Source of the DNA: Jannaschia seohaensis
GTDB lineage: Bacteria > Pseudomonadota > Alphaproteobacteria > Rhodobacterales > Rhodobacteraceae
Length of the DNA: 64,000 bases
Direction of reading: 5' to 3'
NCBI RefSeq assembly: GCF_900116765.1
Contig: NZ_UETC01000005.1
Span: 186,001-250,000 of the forward strand
The notes under the pieces were generated by a model, which searched no databases, had not been told where the DNA came from, and worked only from the letters and a program-made list of their open reading frames with translations. The position numbers and the translations under genes were made by a program. Below, piece after piece: positions 17,361-26,187 of the stretch. Numbering within the stretch: position 1 is the first letter of the stretch; every line of letters starts with the position of its first letter.

Positions 17361-19295
17361 TCACTCCCGGATGATGCCCCGATCCGCGGCTTCCTCCCCA
17401 ATATCGGCGGCGGCGGCGGCCTCCGGGTCCTCGCCGAACCGGGACAGGAGCGCATTTTCCAGCCCCTGGTTCAGCTCGCGTGCCTTGGCCCGGTATTCCG
17501 GATTGTCGGCCAGGGACACGCCCGGCTTCCACAGCGCGGCCAATTCGCGCAGGCTTTGACGGTCATGGGCATAGAAGGCCTCGCGCGCCTCGTGGGCCTC
17601 CGTTTCCGACCAGCCCAGCCGCTCCAGGGCGTAGCGGCCCGCCCGCAGGCTGCCGTCAAACAACTCGCGCACGATGTCTCGGGCGCCCGCGCGGTAGAGC
17701 TCGTAGACATGCACGCGGTCATAGGCCCGCGCGACGATGTGGATATTCGGATTGGCGGCCAACGCGATCTTGGTCAGCTTGACCGCGTCGGCCCGGTCGT
17801 CCAGCGCCACCACCAGGACCTTGGCCGAGGACAGTCCCGCCGCCTCCAGCAGTTCGGGCCGGGTCGGGTCGCCCATATAGGTCTTGATCCCGAAGCTGCG
17901 CAGAAGCTGGATCGTCTCGAAATCGCGGTCGAGCACGACCGTGCGCACGCCGGAGCCTTGCAGCATCCGGTGCACCACCTGCCCGAAGCGGCCGACCCCC
18001 GCGATGATGACCTCCGCCTTCTCGTCGATGGCGTCGTCTTCCATATGCTCGCCGGTCTCGCGCTGGGCCAGCCGTTCATAGGCGACGAAGAGAAGGGGCG
18101 TGACCAGCATCGACAGAGCGATCACGAGCAGGATCAGGCTGGACAGCTCGGTGCCGAACACGCCGCCAGTGACCGCGACCGAAGACAGCACGAAGCCGAA
18201 CTCCCCCGCTTGCGCGAGCGAGAGCGTAAACAGCAGGCGGTCGCGCCCCTTGATCCGGAAGACGAAGGCGAGGGCGAGCAGGATCAGGCCCTTAAGCAGG
18301 ATCAGGCCGGTCACGAGGCCCAGCACGAGGAACGGCGCGCCCAGGAAGGTGCCGAAATCGATTCCCGCGCCCACCGTGATGAAGAAGAGCCCCAGCAGAA
18401 GGCCTTTGAACGGCTCGACACCGGCTTCCAGTTCGTGCCGGAACTCGGAATTGGCCAGCACGACGCCCGCCAGGAAGGTGCCCAGCGCCGGCGACAGGCC
18501 GACCAGCATCATCAGCACCGCAACACCGATCACGAAGAGCAGCGAGACGATCGTGTGCATCTCCCGCAGGCGCGCCTGGCCCGCGTAGCGGAAGACGGGG
18601 CGCGTCAGATAGATGCCGCCCAGGATCACGCACACGATCGCGCCGACGGTCAGCAGCGTCACGCCCCAGCCCGGCAGCCCGTCCAGCCAGTGGCCGAACT
18701 CCGCGACCATGGTCGCGCTCTCGCCATCGCCCATCGCGCCGCCATGGCCGTCGCCATGGGCGCCGCCCCCGCCGATCGCGTGGCCCGCGCCGAGCAGCGG
18801 CATCAGCGCCAGCATCGGGATCACGATCACGTCCTGTGCCAGCAGAACCGAAAACCCCGAACGTCCGCCCCGGGTCGAGGTGAGACCCTTTTCCTGCAAG
18901 GTCTGGATGACGATCGCGGTGGAGGAGAGCGCCAGGATCATGCCGATGGCCAGCCCGACCTGCCATGTCTGCCCCAAGAGGATCGCCGCCCCCGTGACCG
19001 CCGCCATGGTCAGCACCACCTGTCCCAGGCCCAGCCCAAGCAGCCGCGCGCGCATGTCCCAGAGCGCCCTGGGCTCCAGCTCCAGTCCGATGATGAAGAG
19101 CATCATCACAACGCCGAATTCGGCGAAATGCTGGAGGTCTGCCGTCTCGGAGCCGACGAGCCCCGTCAGCGGCCCGATCAGCACCCCCGCGACGAGATAG
19201 CCCAGCACCGAGCCAAGCCTGAGCCGCACGGCGAGGGGCACGCAGACCGTTGCCGCCGCGAGATAGATCGCGGCCATGAGCAGGAAAGTGTCCAT
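17361..19295 (-). CDS. CPA2-family monovalent cation:proton antiporter, KefB/KefC type
   Basis: A 644-residue membrane transporter. The first 420 residues form 11-13 transmembrane helices with typical CPA2 stretches (YLVAGVLIGPLTGL, FGVVMMLFIIGLELEP, LSLAQAGEFGFVLSS). A cytosolic TrkA-N/RCK domain begins at VIIAGVGRFGQVVHRML (about residue 450), which binds a nucleotide and gates K+ efflux in exchange for H+. A Gly/His-rich loop of about 25 residues (GAGHAIGGGGAHGDGHGGAMG) is inserted between two helices, unusual and possibly metal- or pH-sensing. Kef identity is by similarity; glutathione gating is not shown. Confidence 0.9.
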   Translation of the reverse strand: MDTFLLMAAIYLAAATVCVPLAVRLRLGSVLGYLVAGVLIGPLTGLVGSETADLQHFAEFGVVMMLFIIGLELEPRALWDMRARLLGLGLGQVVLTMAAVTGAAILLGQTWQVGLAIGMILALSSTAIVIQTLQEKGLTSTRGGRSGFSVLLAQDVIVIPMLALMPLLGAGHAIGGGGAHGDGHGGAMGDGESATMVAEFGHWLDGLPGWGVTLLTVGAIVCVILGGIYLTRPVFRYAGQARLREMHTIVSLLFVIGVAVLMMLVGLSPALGTFLAGVVLANSEFRHELEAGVEPFKGLLLGLFFITVGAGIDFGTFLGAPFLVLGLVTGLILLKGLILLALAFVFRIKGRDRLLFTLSLAQAGEFGFVLSSVAVTGGVFGTELSSLILLVIALSMLVTPLLFVAYERLAQRETGEHMEDDAIDEKAEVIIAGVGRFGQVVHRMLQGSGVRTVVLDRDFETIQLLRSFGIKTYMGDPTRPELLEAAGLSSAKVLVVALDDRADAVKLTKIALAANPNIHIVARAYDRVHVYELYRAGARDIVRELFDGSLRAGRYALERLGWSETEAHEAREAFYAHDRQSLRELAALWKPGVSLADNPEYRAKARELNQGLENALLSRFGEDPEAAAAADIGEEAADRGIIRE

Positions 19296-19338
19296 GGCGC
19301 GAGCCTAGGCGAGCGGCCTGAGCGGGGCAACGGGCGGT

Positions 19339-19391
19339 GGCGGGCCAATGCCCGCCCTACGGGCCGCTCGTAGGGCGGGCATTGGCCCGCC
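19339..19391. repeat. Head-to-head pair of GTAGGGCGGG palindromic repeats
   Basis: A perfect 23-bp inverted repeat (19339-19361 and 19369-19391) around a seven-base spacer. Each arm is itself nearly palindromic (GGCGGGC-caat-GCCCGCC) and carries the CTAC/GTAG edge facing the centre. It lies between the antiporter start and the Lrp regulator stop. Related copies occur at 35803, 41128 and 42068. Confidence 0.85.
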
Positions 19392-19406
19392 GCTCTGGTC
19401 CTGCTG

Positions 19407-19859
19407 TCAAACCGGCAGGGGCGCGTCCCGTTTGGGCTGGTCGAGAACGATTTGCGACTGGACGCGCGCGACGCTCTCATGGGGCAGCAGCACCCGGTGG
19501 AGCAGATCGTTCAGCGCCGCGAGATCCGCGCACCAGACGCGGAGCAGATAGTCGGCCTCGCCGGTCATGGTCCAGACCGAGGCGACCCGGGGCTCCGCTT
19601 CCAGGAGGCGCAGGAAGGCGCGGGCGCGGTCGGGCGTGTGGGTGGCCATCTGTACCTGCACGAAGGCCTGGACAGTCAGGCCCAGCTTGCCTGGATCCAG
19701 CCGGGCGACGGTGGCGCGGATCAGGCCCGCCTGTTCCAGCCGGGCGCGCCGCCGTCCCGCCTGGCTGGGCGAGAGGTTGAGCAGGCGGCCGAGCGCCTCG
19801 GCGGTGAGCGTGGCGTCGCGTTGCAGGGCCCGCAACAGCGCGCGATCGAGATCGTCCAT
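19407..19859 (-). CDS. Lrp/AsnC family transcriptional regulator
   Basis: A 150-residue regulator: N-terminal winged helix-turn-helix (MDDLDRALLRALQRDATLTAEALGRLLNLSPSQ) and a C-terminal RAM ligand-binding domain (GEADYLLRVWCADLAALNDLLHRVLLP). The start at 19859 has GGAGAG just upstream; two in-frame ATGs further out lack a site. It is divergent from the 4-hydroxyphenylpyruvate dioxygenase gene, so it likely controls that gene, and perhaps itself, in response to an aromatic amino acid. The ligand is inferred from context only. Confidence 0.9.
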   Translation of the reverse strand: MDDLDRALLRALQRDATLTAEALGRLLNLSPSQAGRRRARLEQAGLIRATVARLDPGKLGLTVQAFVQVQMATHTPDRARAFLRLLEAEPRVASVWTMTGEADYLLRVWCADLAALNDLLHRVLLPHESVARVQSQIVLDQPKRDAPLPV

Positions 19860-20003
19860 GCGACTCTCCATGCGGATATTGCGCATCATGCGTCCGTTTC
19901 GCACGCGAAACTTGTAAAGAGAAGGTTAAATTTTGCGAGGATCGCGCGCTCCCCGCAGGCCATTCGCGTTATACGCCCCTGAGCCATTCAGAGGAGAGAC
20001 CCC

Positions 20004-21098
20004 ATGGGACCCTTCCCCCACGACGCCCCCTATTCCAAGATCAGCGACGCCAACCCCGCCGGAACCGACGGCTTCGAGTTCGTCGAATTCGCCCATCAGG
20101 ATCCCGCGCAGCTGCGCGACATCTTCACCCGCCAGGGCTATGCCCATGTCGCGACCCACAAGACCAAGGCCATCGAGGTCTGGCAGCAGGGCGACATCAC
20201 CTATCTGATCAATGCCGAGCCCGGCAGCCACGCGATGGAGTTCGTGGCCGAGCACGGCCCCTGCGCGCCCTCGATGGGTTGGCGCGTGGCCGATGCGCGG
20301 CACGCCTACGACCATGCCGTCTCCAAGGGGGCGACGCCCTATGAGGGCCCGGGCAAGGCGCTGGACGTTCCGGCCATCGTCGGGATCGGCGGCTCGCTGA
20401 TCTATTTCGTCGACCAGTATCGCGACGCCTCGCCCTATAATGCCGAATTCGACTGGATCGCGCCGGCGAACCCCGAGGGCGTGGGCTTCCATTATCTCGA
20501 CCACCTCACCCACAACGTCCACAAGGGGAACATGGACGTCTGGTTCAAGTTCTACGGCGACCTCTTCAATTTCCGCGAGATCCGGTTCTTCGACATCGAG
20601 GGAAAATATACCGGCCTGCTCAGCCGCGCGCTGACCTCACCCTGCGGCCGCATCCGCATCCCGATCAACGAGGACCGGGGCGAGACCGGCCAGATCGTCG
20701 AGTATCTCAAGCGCTATAACGGCGAGGGCATCCAGCATATCGCGGTGGGCGCGAAGGACATCTACGCGGCCGTGGACGCCATCGCCGAGAACGGCGTCAA
20801 GTTCATGCCCAAGCCGCCCGAGACCTACTACCCACTGTCCAAGGAGCGCGTGACGGGTCACGAGGAACCGCTCGACAAGCTGGAAAAGCACGGCATCCTG
20901 ATCGACGGCGAAGGCGTCGTCGGCGGGGGCGAGACGCGCATCCTGCTGCAGATCTTCTCCAAGACCTGCATCGGCCCGATCTTCTTCGAGTTCATCCAGC
21001 GCAAGGGCGATGACGGCTTTGGCGAGGGCAACTTCAAGGCGCTCTTCGAGGCCATCGAGCAGGATCAGCTGGATCGCGGTGTGCTAAAGGCATCGTGA
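20004..21098 (+). CDS. hpd: 4-Hydroxyphenylpyruvate dioxygenase
   Basis: A 364-residue Fe(II) enzyme converting 4-hydroxyphenylpyruvate to homogentisate in tyrosine breakdown. Two vicinal-oxygen-chelate domains are present. The iron ligands are visible as H167 (LDHLTH), H245 (GIQHIA) and E329 (FFEFIQRKG). GAGGAGAG precedes the ATG. Homogentisate dioxygenase and later genes are absent, so here the gene is alone with its divergent Lrp regulator. Confidence 0.95.
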   Translation: MGPFPHDAPYSKISDANPAGTDGFEFVEFAHQDPAQLRDIFTRQGYAHVATHKTKAIEVWQQGDITYLINAEPGSHAMEFVAEHGPCAPSMGWRVADARHAYDHAVSKGATPYEGPGKALDVPAIVGIGGSLIYFVDQYRDASPYNAEFDWIAPANPEGVGFHYLDHLTHNVHKGNMDVWFKFYGDLFNFREIRFFDIEGKYTGLLSRALTSPCGRIRIPINEDRGETGQIVEYLKRYNGEGIQHIAVGAKDIYAAVDAIAENGVKFMPKPPETYYPLSKERVTGHEEPLDKLEKHGILIDGEGVVGGGETRILLQIFSKTCIGPIFFEFIQRKGDDGFGEGNFKALFEAIEQDQLDRGVLKAS

Positions 21099-21428
21099 GG
21101 ACCGGGCGGAACCAAGCCCGCTCCGACTCGTTTATCCAACGTCACATCCGCGGGCGGGTCTGCACTCCGTCCGCAACCGGCCTCCGGGTGTCCTCCGATG
21201 GTTGTGCGGTGACGAGGGCATCCGTCTGAGCGGCGCCCCGGCCAGGAATGGTCGGGGCGTCTGTCGTTTCTGGCGGCGGTCGAGCCTGCGGCCCCGCGAA
21301 ACGCAACTCCGTCCGCTAAAGTTCCTGCTCAAAACAGAAAAAAAGCCGGAAACCCATCGGGGGCGCGCTCCGTTGTTCAGGCAAGACGCCGCACGGCGCC
21401 GTCACAACTGAAGAAAGGAAGCACTGTT
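21099..21428. other. 330-base gap with a possible terminator and promoter
   Basis: A hairpin CGCCCCG (21234-21240) with CGGGGCG (21253-21259) and a trailing TCTGTCGTTTC could end the dioxygenase transcript. The stretch 21325-21350 is AT-rich (CAAAACAGAAAAAAAG) and probably belongs to the promoter/leader of the next gene, whose RBS GAAAGGAAG precedes its ATG. No gene seen. Confidence 0.45.
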
Positions 21429-21911
21429 ATGAAACTCATTCTGACCACCGCTGCAGCCACCTTCGCCCTGGCCAGCTCGGCCGTCGCCTACACGGGCGTT
21501 TCGCCGTCGATCCTCTCCTCCGTCGAGTCCATCATCGAGGAGCAGGGCCTGTCGGTCGACGTCACCACGCTCAGCGATGAGCAGGTCCTCGAGATCTACA
21601 GCGCCGGCCAGGTCGACGATGCGAACCAGCGGATCACCCTGATCCGTGGTGCGCTCGACGAAGAGAACTACGCCTCGCGCATGATCACCGAACGCCGTGA
21701 AGACCTGACGATGGTCGACGAGGCGACGGGTCTGGCCCCGATGGGCGAGAACTCGGTGGTGATCTCGGTCAAGAACTACCTTGAGACCGAAGGCTTCATG
21801 GTCGACGCGTCCACGCTGACGGATCGGCAGGTCGCCGAAATCTACTTCCTGGCCTATTCGGACAGCGACGAAGATCATCGGGATGCCATCGAGACCATCC
21901 TGAACATGTGA
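21429..21911 (+). CDS. Exported protein made of two related ~50-residue repeats
   Basis: 160 residues. The signal peptide is clear (ending ASSAVAY). The mature part contains two similar units: residues about 29-75 (SILSSVESIIEEQGLSVDV, TTLSDEQVLEIYSA) and about 108-157 (SVVISVKNYLETEGFMVDA, STLTDRQVAEIYFLA). Each reads V-x-N/S-x-I/Y-L/I-E-x-x-G-x-x-V-D-x-x-T-L-[ST]-D-x-Q-V-x-E-I-Y. It is acidic, has no cysteines and looks all-helical. No known family recognised. A perfect terminator follows, so it is a single-gene unit with a good RBS and probably well expressed. Confidence 0.75.
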   Translation: MKLILTTAAATFALASSAVAYTGVSPSILSSVESIIEEQGLSVDVTTLSDEQVLEIYSAGQVDDANQRITLIRGALDEENYASRMITERREDLTMVDEATGLAPMGENSVVISVKNYLETEGFMVDASTLTDRQVAEIYFLAYSDSDEDHRDAIETILNM

Positions 21912-21934
21912 TCGCCGTTTCGGTGTGATCGTTG

Positions 21935-21965
21935 TGGCCGTCCCCTTTGGGGGCGGCCATTTTTC
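21935..21965 (+). terminator. Terminator after the two-repeat exported protein
   Basis: An 11-bp stem (TGGCCGTCCCC with GGGGGCGGCCA, one GT pair), TTT loop and TTTTT tail, starting 24 bases after the stop. Confidence 0.9.
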
Positions 21966-22190
21966 GTTGCGGTCTCGGGGCGCTCTTCTGAGCGATCGCG
22001 ACCGGCTTAGGGGCTGTCGCGCCTCCGAGTCCGGGTGCGGTCGAGAGGAGCGGCGAGTTCTCCGAGATCCTGTCTTGGAGTCGGATCGATCCGGTCAACT
22101 GTCTCGGGACGGCGCCGGTGCCTCTTCTGCCGCAGGCGGGCCGCGGCGCAGGGCAGGGAGACCGAACCGGGCCCAGGCCCAGGCGACAGG
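21966..22190. other. Spacer between two facing terminators
   Basis: Part of a 332-base convergent gap. No gene, repeat or RNA structure was recognised beyond the two terminators that bound it. Confidence 0.4.
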
Positions 22191-22217
22191 AAAAAGGGGC
22201 GCCTCTTGGCGCCCCTT
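22191..22217 (-). terminator. Terminator of the pntAB transcript
   Basis: On the minus strand: AAGGGGCGCC, loop AAGA, GGCGCCCCTTTTT. It lies 27 bases after the pntB stop. Confidence 0.9.
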
Positions 22218-22243
22218 CTCGATGGCTCACCCTGTGCGGGCCA

Positions 22244-23740
22244 TCACTCGATCTTCGGCAGAAGCGTATCGAGCGAGGCCTTGGCGTCGCCGTAGAACAT
22301 CCGCGTGTTGTCCTTGAAGAACAGCGGGTTCTCGATGCCGGAATAGCCGGTGCCCTGGCCGCGCTTGGAGACGAAGACCTGCTTGGCCTTCCAGACTTCC
22401 AACACCGGCATCCCCGCGATGGGAGAGTTCGGGTCGTCCTGCGCCGCCGGGTTCACGATGTCGTTGGAGCCGATGACGATGACGACATCCGTGTCCGGGA
22501 AGTCGTCGTTGATCTCGTCCATCTCCAGCACGATGTCGTAGGGCACCTTTGCCTCGGCCAGGAGCACGTTCATGTGCCCGGGCAGACGGCCTGCAACGGG
22601 GTGGATGGCGAAGCGCACCTCCTTGCCCTTGGCGCGCAGCTTCTTGGTCAGGTCCGCGACAGCCGACTGCGCCTGCGCCACAGCCATGCCGTAGCCCGGG
22701 ACGATGATGACCGAGTCGGCCTCGTTGAGCGCCGTGGCCACGCCGTCTGCGTCGATGGCGACCTGCTCGCCCTCGACCGCCATCTGCTCTCCGGCCGGGC
22801 CGCCGAAGCCGCCCAGGATGACCGAGACGAAGCTGCGGTTCATCGCCTTGCACATGATGTAGGAGAGGATCGCACCCGAAGAGCCGACCAGCGCGCCGAC
22901 CGTGATCAGCAGGTCGTTGCCCAGGGAGAAGCCGATCGCCGCCGCAGCCCAGCCCGAGTAGCTGTTCAGCATCGAGACGACGACGGGCATGTCCGCGCCG
23001 CCGATCCCCATGATCAGGTGGTAGCCGATGAAGAGCGCGGCCAGCGTCATCACCACCAGCGCCAGGGTCGAGCCGCTGCCGATATAGACGAACAGCATCA
23101 CCAGGCTGAGCAGCGCCGCGCCGGCGTTCAGCGCGTGCCCGCCGGGCAGCTTCTTGGCGGCGGTGTTCACCTTCCCGGCGAGCTTGCCGTAGGCGATCAC
23201 CGAGCCGGTGAAGGTCACCGCGCCGATGAAGACGCCGAGGAACAGCTCGATCTGAAGGATCGTGATCTCGACCGGGATCTTCTTGGCGACGACCGAGCCG
23301 AAGCCGCGGAATTGCTCGACGACGGCGGCGGCGGCCGCGGCCACTTCCGGCGTCTCGTCATAGGCGCGCGGGAAGGGCACGCCGGCCTCGGCGAAGGCCG
23401 CGGCCACGCGGCCGATCTCGACATGGGCGTTGATGCCCACGAAGACGGCGGCCAAGCCGACGAGCGAGTGCATCGCCGCGACCAGTTCCGGCATCTGGGT
23501 CATTTGGACGCGGGTGGCGAGGACGTAGCCGATCGCGCCGCCCAGGCCGATCAGGATGATCGAGACCGGCCAGAGGCCCGCGCCGGGGCCGACCAGCGTC
23601 GCCAAGACCGCGATGGCCATACCGACGATGCCATACCAGATCGCGCGCTTGGCGCTCTCCTGGCTGGAAAGCCCGCCCAGCGACAGGATGAAAAGGACGC
23701 CTGCGACCACATAGGCCGCGTTCGTGAATCCGAGTTCCAT
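22244..23740 (-). CDS. pntB: NAD(P) transhydrogenase subunit beta
   Basis: A 498-residue subunit of the proton-translocating transhydrogenase. About nine transmembrane helices occupy residues 1-290 (domain II). The C-terminal domain III binds NADP(H), with the fingerprint [10 protein letters not shown] and [18 protein letters not shown]. The complex uses the proton gradient to drive NADPH formation from NADH. It lies 15 bases after pntA on the same strand and ends at an intrinsic terminator. Confidence 0.97.
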   Translation of the reverse strand: MELGFTNAAYVVAGVLFILSLGGLSSQESAKRAIWYGIVGMAIAVLATLVGPGAGLWPVSIILIGLGGAIGYVLATRVQMTQMPELVAAMHSLVGLAAVFVGINAHVEIGRVAAAFAEAGVPFPRAYDETPEVAAAAAAVVEQFRGFGSVVAKKIPVEITILQIELFLGVFIGAVTFTGSVIAYGKLAGKVNTAAKKLPGGHALNAGAALLSLVMLFVYIGSGSTLALVVMTLAALFIGYHLIMGIGGADMPVVVSMLNSYSGWAAAAIGFSLGNDLLITVGALVGSSGAILSYIMCKAMNRSFVSVILGGFGGPAGEQMAVEGEQVAIDADGVATALNEADSVIIVPGYGMAVAQAQSAVADLTKKLRAKGKEVRFAIHPVAGRLPGHMNVLLAEAKVPYDIVLEMDEINDDFPDTDVVIVIGSNDIVNPAAQDDPNSPIAGMPVLEVWKAKQVFVSKRGQGTGYSGIENPLFFKDNTRMFYGDAKASLDTLLPKIE

Positions 23741-23755
23741 ATGCTTGGCCCCCCT

Positions 23756-25330
23756 TTACGACTTCTGGAACATGGCGAGCATGCGCCGGGTGACGAGGAA
23801 GCCACCGAAGATGTTGATCCCGGCCATGAAGACCGAGGCGGCGGCGAGGATCACGACGAGCATCGAGCCCGACCCGATCTGAAGCAACGCGCCGAGGATG
23901 ATGATCGAGGAAATCGCGTTGGTCACCGCCATCAGCGGCGTGTGCAGCGAATGCGCCACGCCCCAGATCACCTGGAAGCCGACGAAGCAGGCCAGGGTGA
24001 ACACGATGAAATGCTGCATGAAGCTCGCGGGCGTGTAGAGACCCGCCAGAAGCAGCAGAACGCCGCCCACGGCGAGAAGCGAGACCTGGAACTTGGTTTC
24101 GGCCTTGAAGGCGGCGACCTCCTGGGCGCGCTTCTCCTCGGGGGTCAGCTCCTTGGGCTTCTCTTTCTTCTGGGCGGCGATCGCCTGCACCTTGGGCGGC
24201 GGCGGCGGGAAGGTGATCTCTCCGCCATGGGTGATCGTCGCCCCGCGAATGACGTCATCCTCCATGTTGTGCACGACCTGCCCGTCCTTCTCGGGCGTCA
24301 GGTCGGCCATCATGTGGCGGATGTTGTTGCCGTAGAGCGTCGAGGATTGCGTGGCCATCCGGCTCGGGAAGTCGGTGTAGCCGACGATGGTGACGCCGTT
24401 GTCTGTTACGATCTTCTCGTCCTTGACGGTCAGCTCGCAGTTCCCGCCGCGCTCGGCGGCGAGGTCGACGATGACCGAGCCGGGCTTCATCGCCTCGACC
24501 ATGTCCTTGGTCCAGAGCACGGGCGCGGGGCGGTTCGGGATCAGCGCCGTGGTGATGACGATGTCCATGTCGGGGGCCAGCTCGCGGAATTTCTCAAGCT
24601 GCTTGGCCTGGAACTCCGGCGAGGACGGGGGCGCGTAGCCGCCGGTGGCGGCGCCGTCGGGCAGCTCGCTATCCTCGAATTCCAAGAAGACGAACTCGGC
24701 GCCCATGGATTCGATCTGCTCGGCCACCTCGGGGCGGACGTCGAAGGCGTAGGTGATCGCGCCCAACGACGTGCTGGTGCCGATGGCGGCGAGGCCCGCG
24801 ACGCCGGCGCCGACGACGAGAACCTTGGCCGGCGGAACCTTGCCGGCCGCCGTCACCTGGCCGGTGAAGAAACGGCCGAAATTGTTGCCCGCCTCGATGA
24901 CGGCGCGGTACCCCGCGATATTCGCCATCGACGACAGCGCGTCCATTTTCTGCGCGCGGGAAATGCGCGGGACCATATCCATCGCGATGACATTGGCGCC
25001 CTTGTCCTTGGCCAGCCCCATCAGCGTCTCGTTGGAGGCGGGGTAGAAGAACGAGATGAGCGTCTTGCCATGTTCGAGCCGGGCGACTTCCTCCTCGGTG
25101 GGGGGGCGCACCTTGGCGACGATGTCGGCGACTTTCCAAAGTTGATCCGCGCCGCTGACGACCTCGACGCCCGCATCGGCATAGGCGCTGTCCAGGAAGC
25201 CCGCTTTCTCGCCAGCGCCTGCCTCAACGATGACATCGTATCCAAGTTTCTGGAGATGTCCCGCGCTCTCTGGGGTGATGGCCACCCGCGCCTCGTCCGC
25301 AAGGACCTCTTTCGGTGCGCCGATCTTCAT
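23756..25330 (-). CDS. pntA: NAD(P) transhydrogenase subunit alpha
   Basis: A 524-residue fused alpha subunit. Domain I (about 1-380) binds NAD(H), with MKIGAPKEV at the start, the mobile-loop region [20 protein letters not shown], and the Rossmann loop [13 protein letters not shown]. The C-terminal 140 residues carry a Lys/Pro-rich linker and three to four membrane helices. Many Alphaproteobacteria split this into pntAA and pntAB; here it is one gene. The ATG at 25330 has GGAGA seven bases upstream; an in-frame ATG 20 codons earlier is not family-like. Confidence 0.95.
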   Translation of the reverse strand: MKIGAPKEVLADEARVAITPESAGHLQKLGYDVIVEAGAGEKAGFLDSAYADAGVEVVSGADQLWKVADIVAKVRPPTEEEVARLEHGKTLISFFYPASNETLMGLAKDKGANVIAMDMVPRISRAQKMDALSSMANIAGYRAVIEAGNNFGRFFTGQVTAAGKVPPAKVLVVGAGVAGLAAIGTSTSLGAITYAFDVRPEVAEQIESMGAEFVFLEFEDSELPDGAATGGYAPPSSPEFQAKQLEKFRELAPDMDIVITTALIPNRPAPVLWTKDMVEAMKPGSVIVDLAAERGGNCELTVKDEKIVTDNGVTIVGYTDFPSRMATQSSTLYGNNIRHMMADLTPEKDGQVVHNMEDDVIRGATITHGGEITFPPPPPKVQAIAAQKKEKPKELTPEEKRAQEVAAFKAETKFQVSLLAVGGVLLLLAGLYTPASFMQHFIVFTLACFVGFQVIWGVAHSLHTPLMAVTNAISSIIILGALLQIGSGSMLVVILAAASVFMAGINIFGGFLVTRRMLAMFQKS

Positions 25331-25431
25331 TGCATGGTCTCCGGGCTGATTGCGGTGCCGCCTCATACAGAGGAGGCGCCAAATGAACAAGGCGGGCTAT
25401 CGGCGGGCGACAGGATCTTGCGTGAAAGGGG

Positions 25432-26187
25432 ATGACGTTGCGGAATCTGGAGGGACGGCACGCGCTTGTCACCGGCGGCGGCACCGGGATCGGCCGCGCC
25501 ATCGCCGAGGCGCTGCGCGATGCGGGCGCGGCGGTCACCGTGACGGGACGGCGCCGCGAGAAGCTGGCCGAGGTGGCGGGCTGCACCCCCGTGGTGATGG
25601 ACGTGGCCTCCGAGACGTCGGTGATGGAGGGCGTGGCCGAGGCGCGCGCGGCGAACGGGCCGGTGACGATCTGCGTGGCCAATGCCGGCATCGCCGAGGG
25701 CCGCAGCCTGCGCGATACCGATGCCGAGTTCTGGCGGCGGATGATGGCGATCAATCTCGACGGCTGCTTCCACACCTTCCGCGCCTGCATTCCCGACATG
25801 CTGTCGGAGGAGTGGGGCCGCGCGATCGCGATCTCGTCCATCGCCGGGCTGAAGGGGCTGAGGGGCGGGGCGGCCTATACTGCCTCCAAGCACGGGATGA
25901 TCGGACTGGTACGCGGGCTGGCCGCTGATTTCGTGGGCAAGCCCCTGACGATCAACGCGATCTGTCCGGGCTATGTCGAGACCGCCATCGTCGACGAGAA
26001 CCTGATCCGCATCATGGAGCGCACCGGAAAATCCGAGGCGGAGGCGATGGCGCTGATGCAGGGGGCGAACCCGCATAACCGGCTGATCGCACCGGAGGAG
26101 GTCGCGTCGCTAGCGCTCTGGCTCTGTTCAGATGGGGCGGCATCGGTGCATGGACAGGCGCTGCAAATCAGCGGGGGGGAGTTCTGA
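25432..26187 (+). CDS. SDR-family oxidoreductase (3-hydroxybutyrate dehydrogenase-like)
   Basis: A 251-residue short-chain dehydrogenase. The NAD(P)-binding GGGTGIG is near residue 15, the ANAG motif near 85, the catalytic Ser in AISSIAG and the Tyr-Lys pair in YTASKHG. The C-terminal NPHNRLIAPEEVASLALWLCS resembles 3-hydroxybutyrate and 3-hydroxyacyl dehydrogenases, but the substrate cannot be fixed. Its TGA overlaps the kynureninase ATG (ATGA), so the two are translationally coupled, which hints at a role in tryptophan/kynurenine or anthranilate breakdown. Confidence 0.85.
   Translation: MTLRNLEGRHALVTGGGTGIGRAIAEALRDAGAAVTVTGRRREKLAEVAGCTPVVMDVASETSVMEGVAEARAANGPVTICVANAGIAEGRSLRDTDAEFWRRMMAINLDGCFHTFRACIPDMLSEEWGRAIAISSIAGLKGLRGGAAYTASKHGMIGLVRGLAADFVGKPLTINAICPGYVETAIVDENLIRIMERTGKSEAEAMALMQGANPHNRLIAPEEVASLALWLCSDGAASVHGQALQISGGEF

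Noticed and set aside
17304-19373. 689-codon plus-strand open frame over the Kef antiporter
   Set aside because: Mirror of a membrane protein gene: extremely Arg/Asp/His/Gln-rich, no family.
22118-25435. 1105-codon plus-strand open frame over pntAB
   Set aside because: Longest frame in the window but antisense to both transhydrogenase genes; composition (Arg, His, Asp, Gly) is that of a mirror frame.
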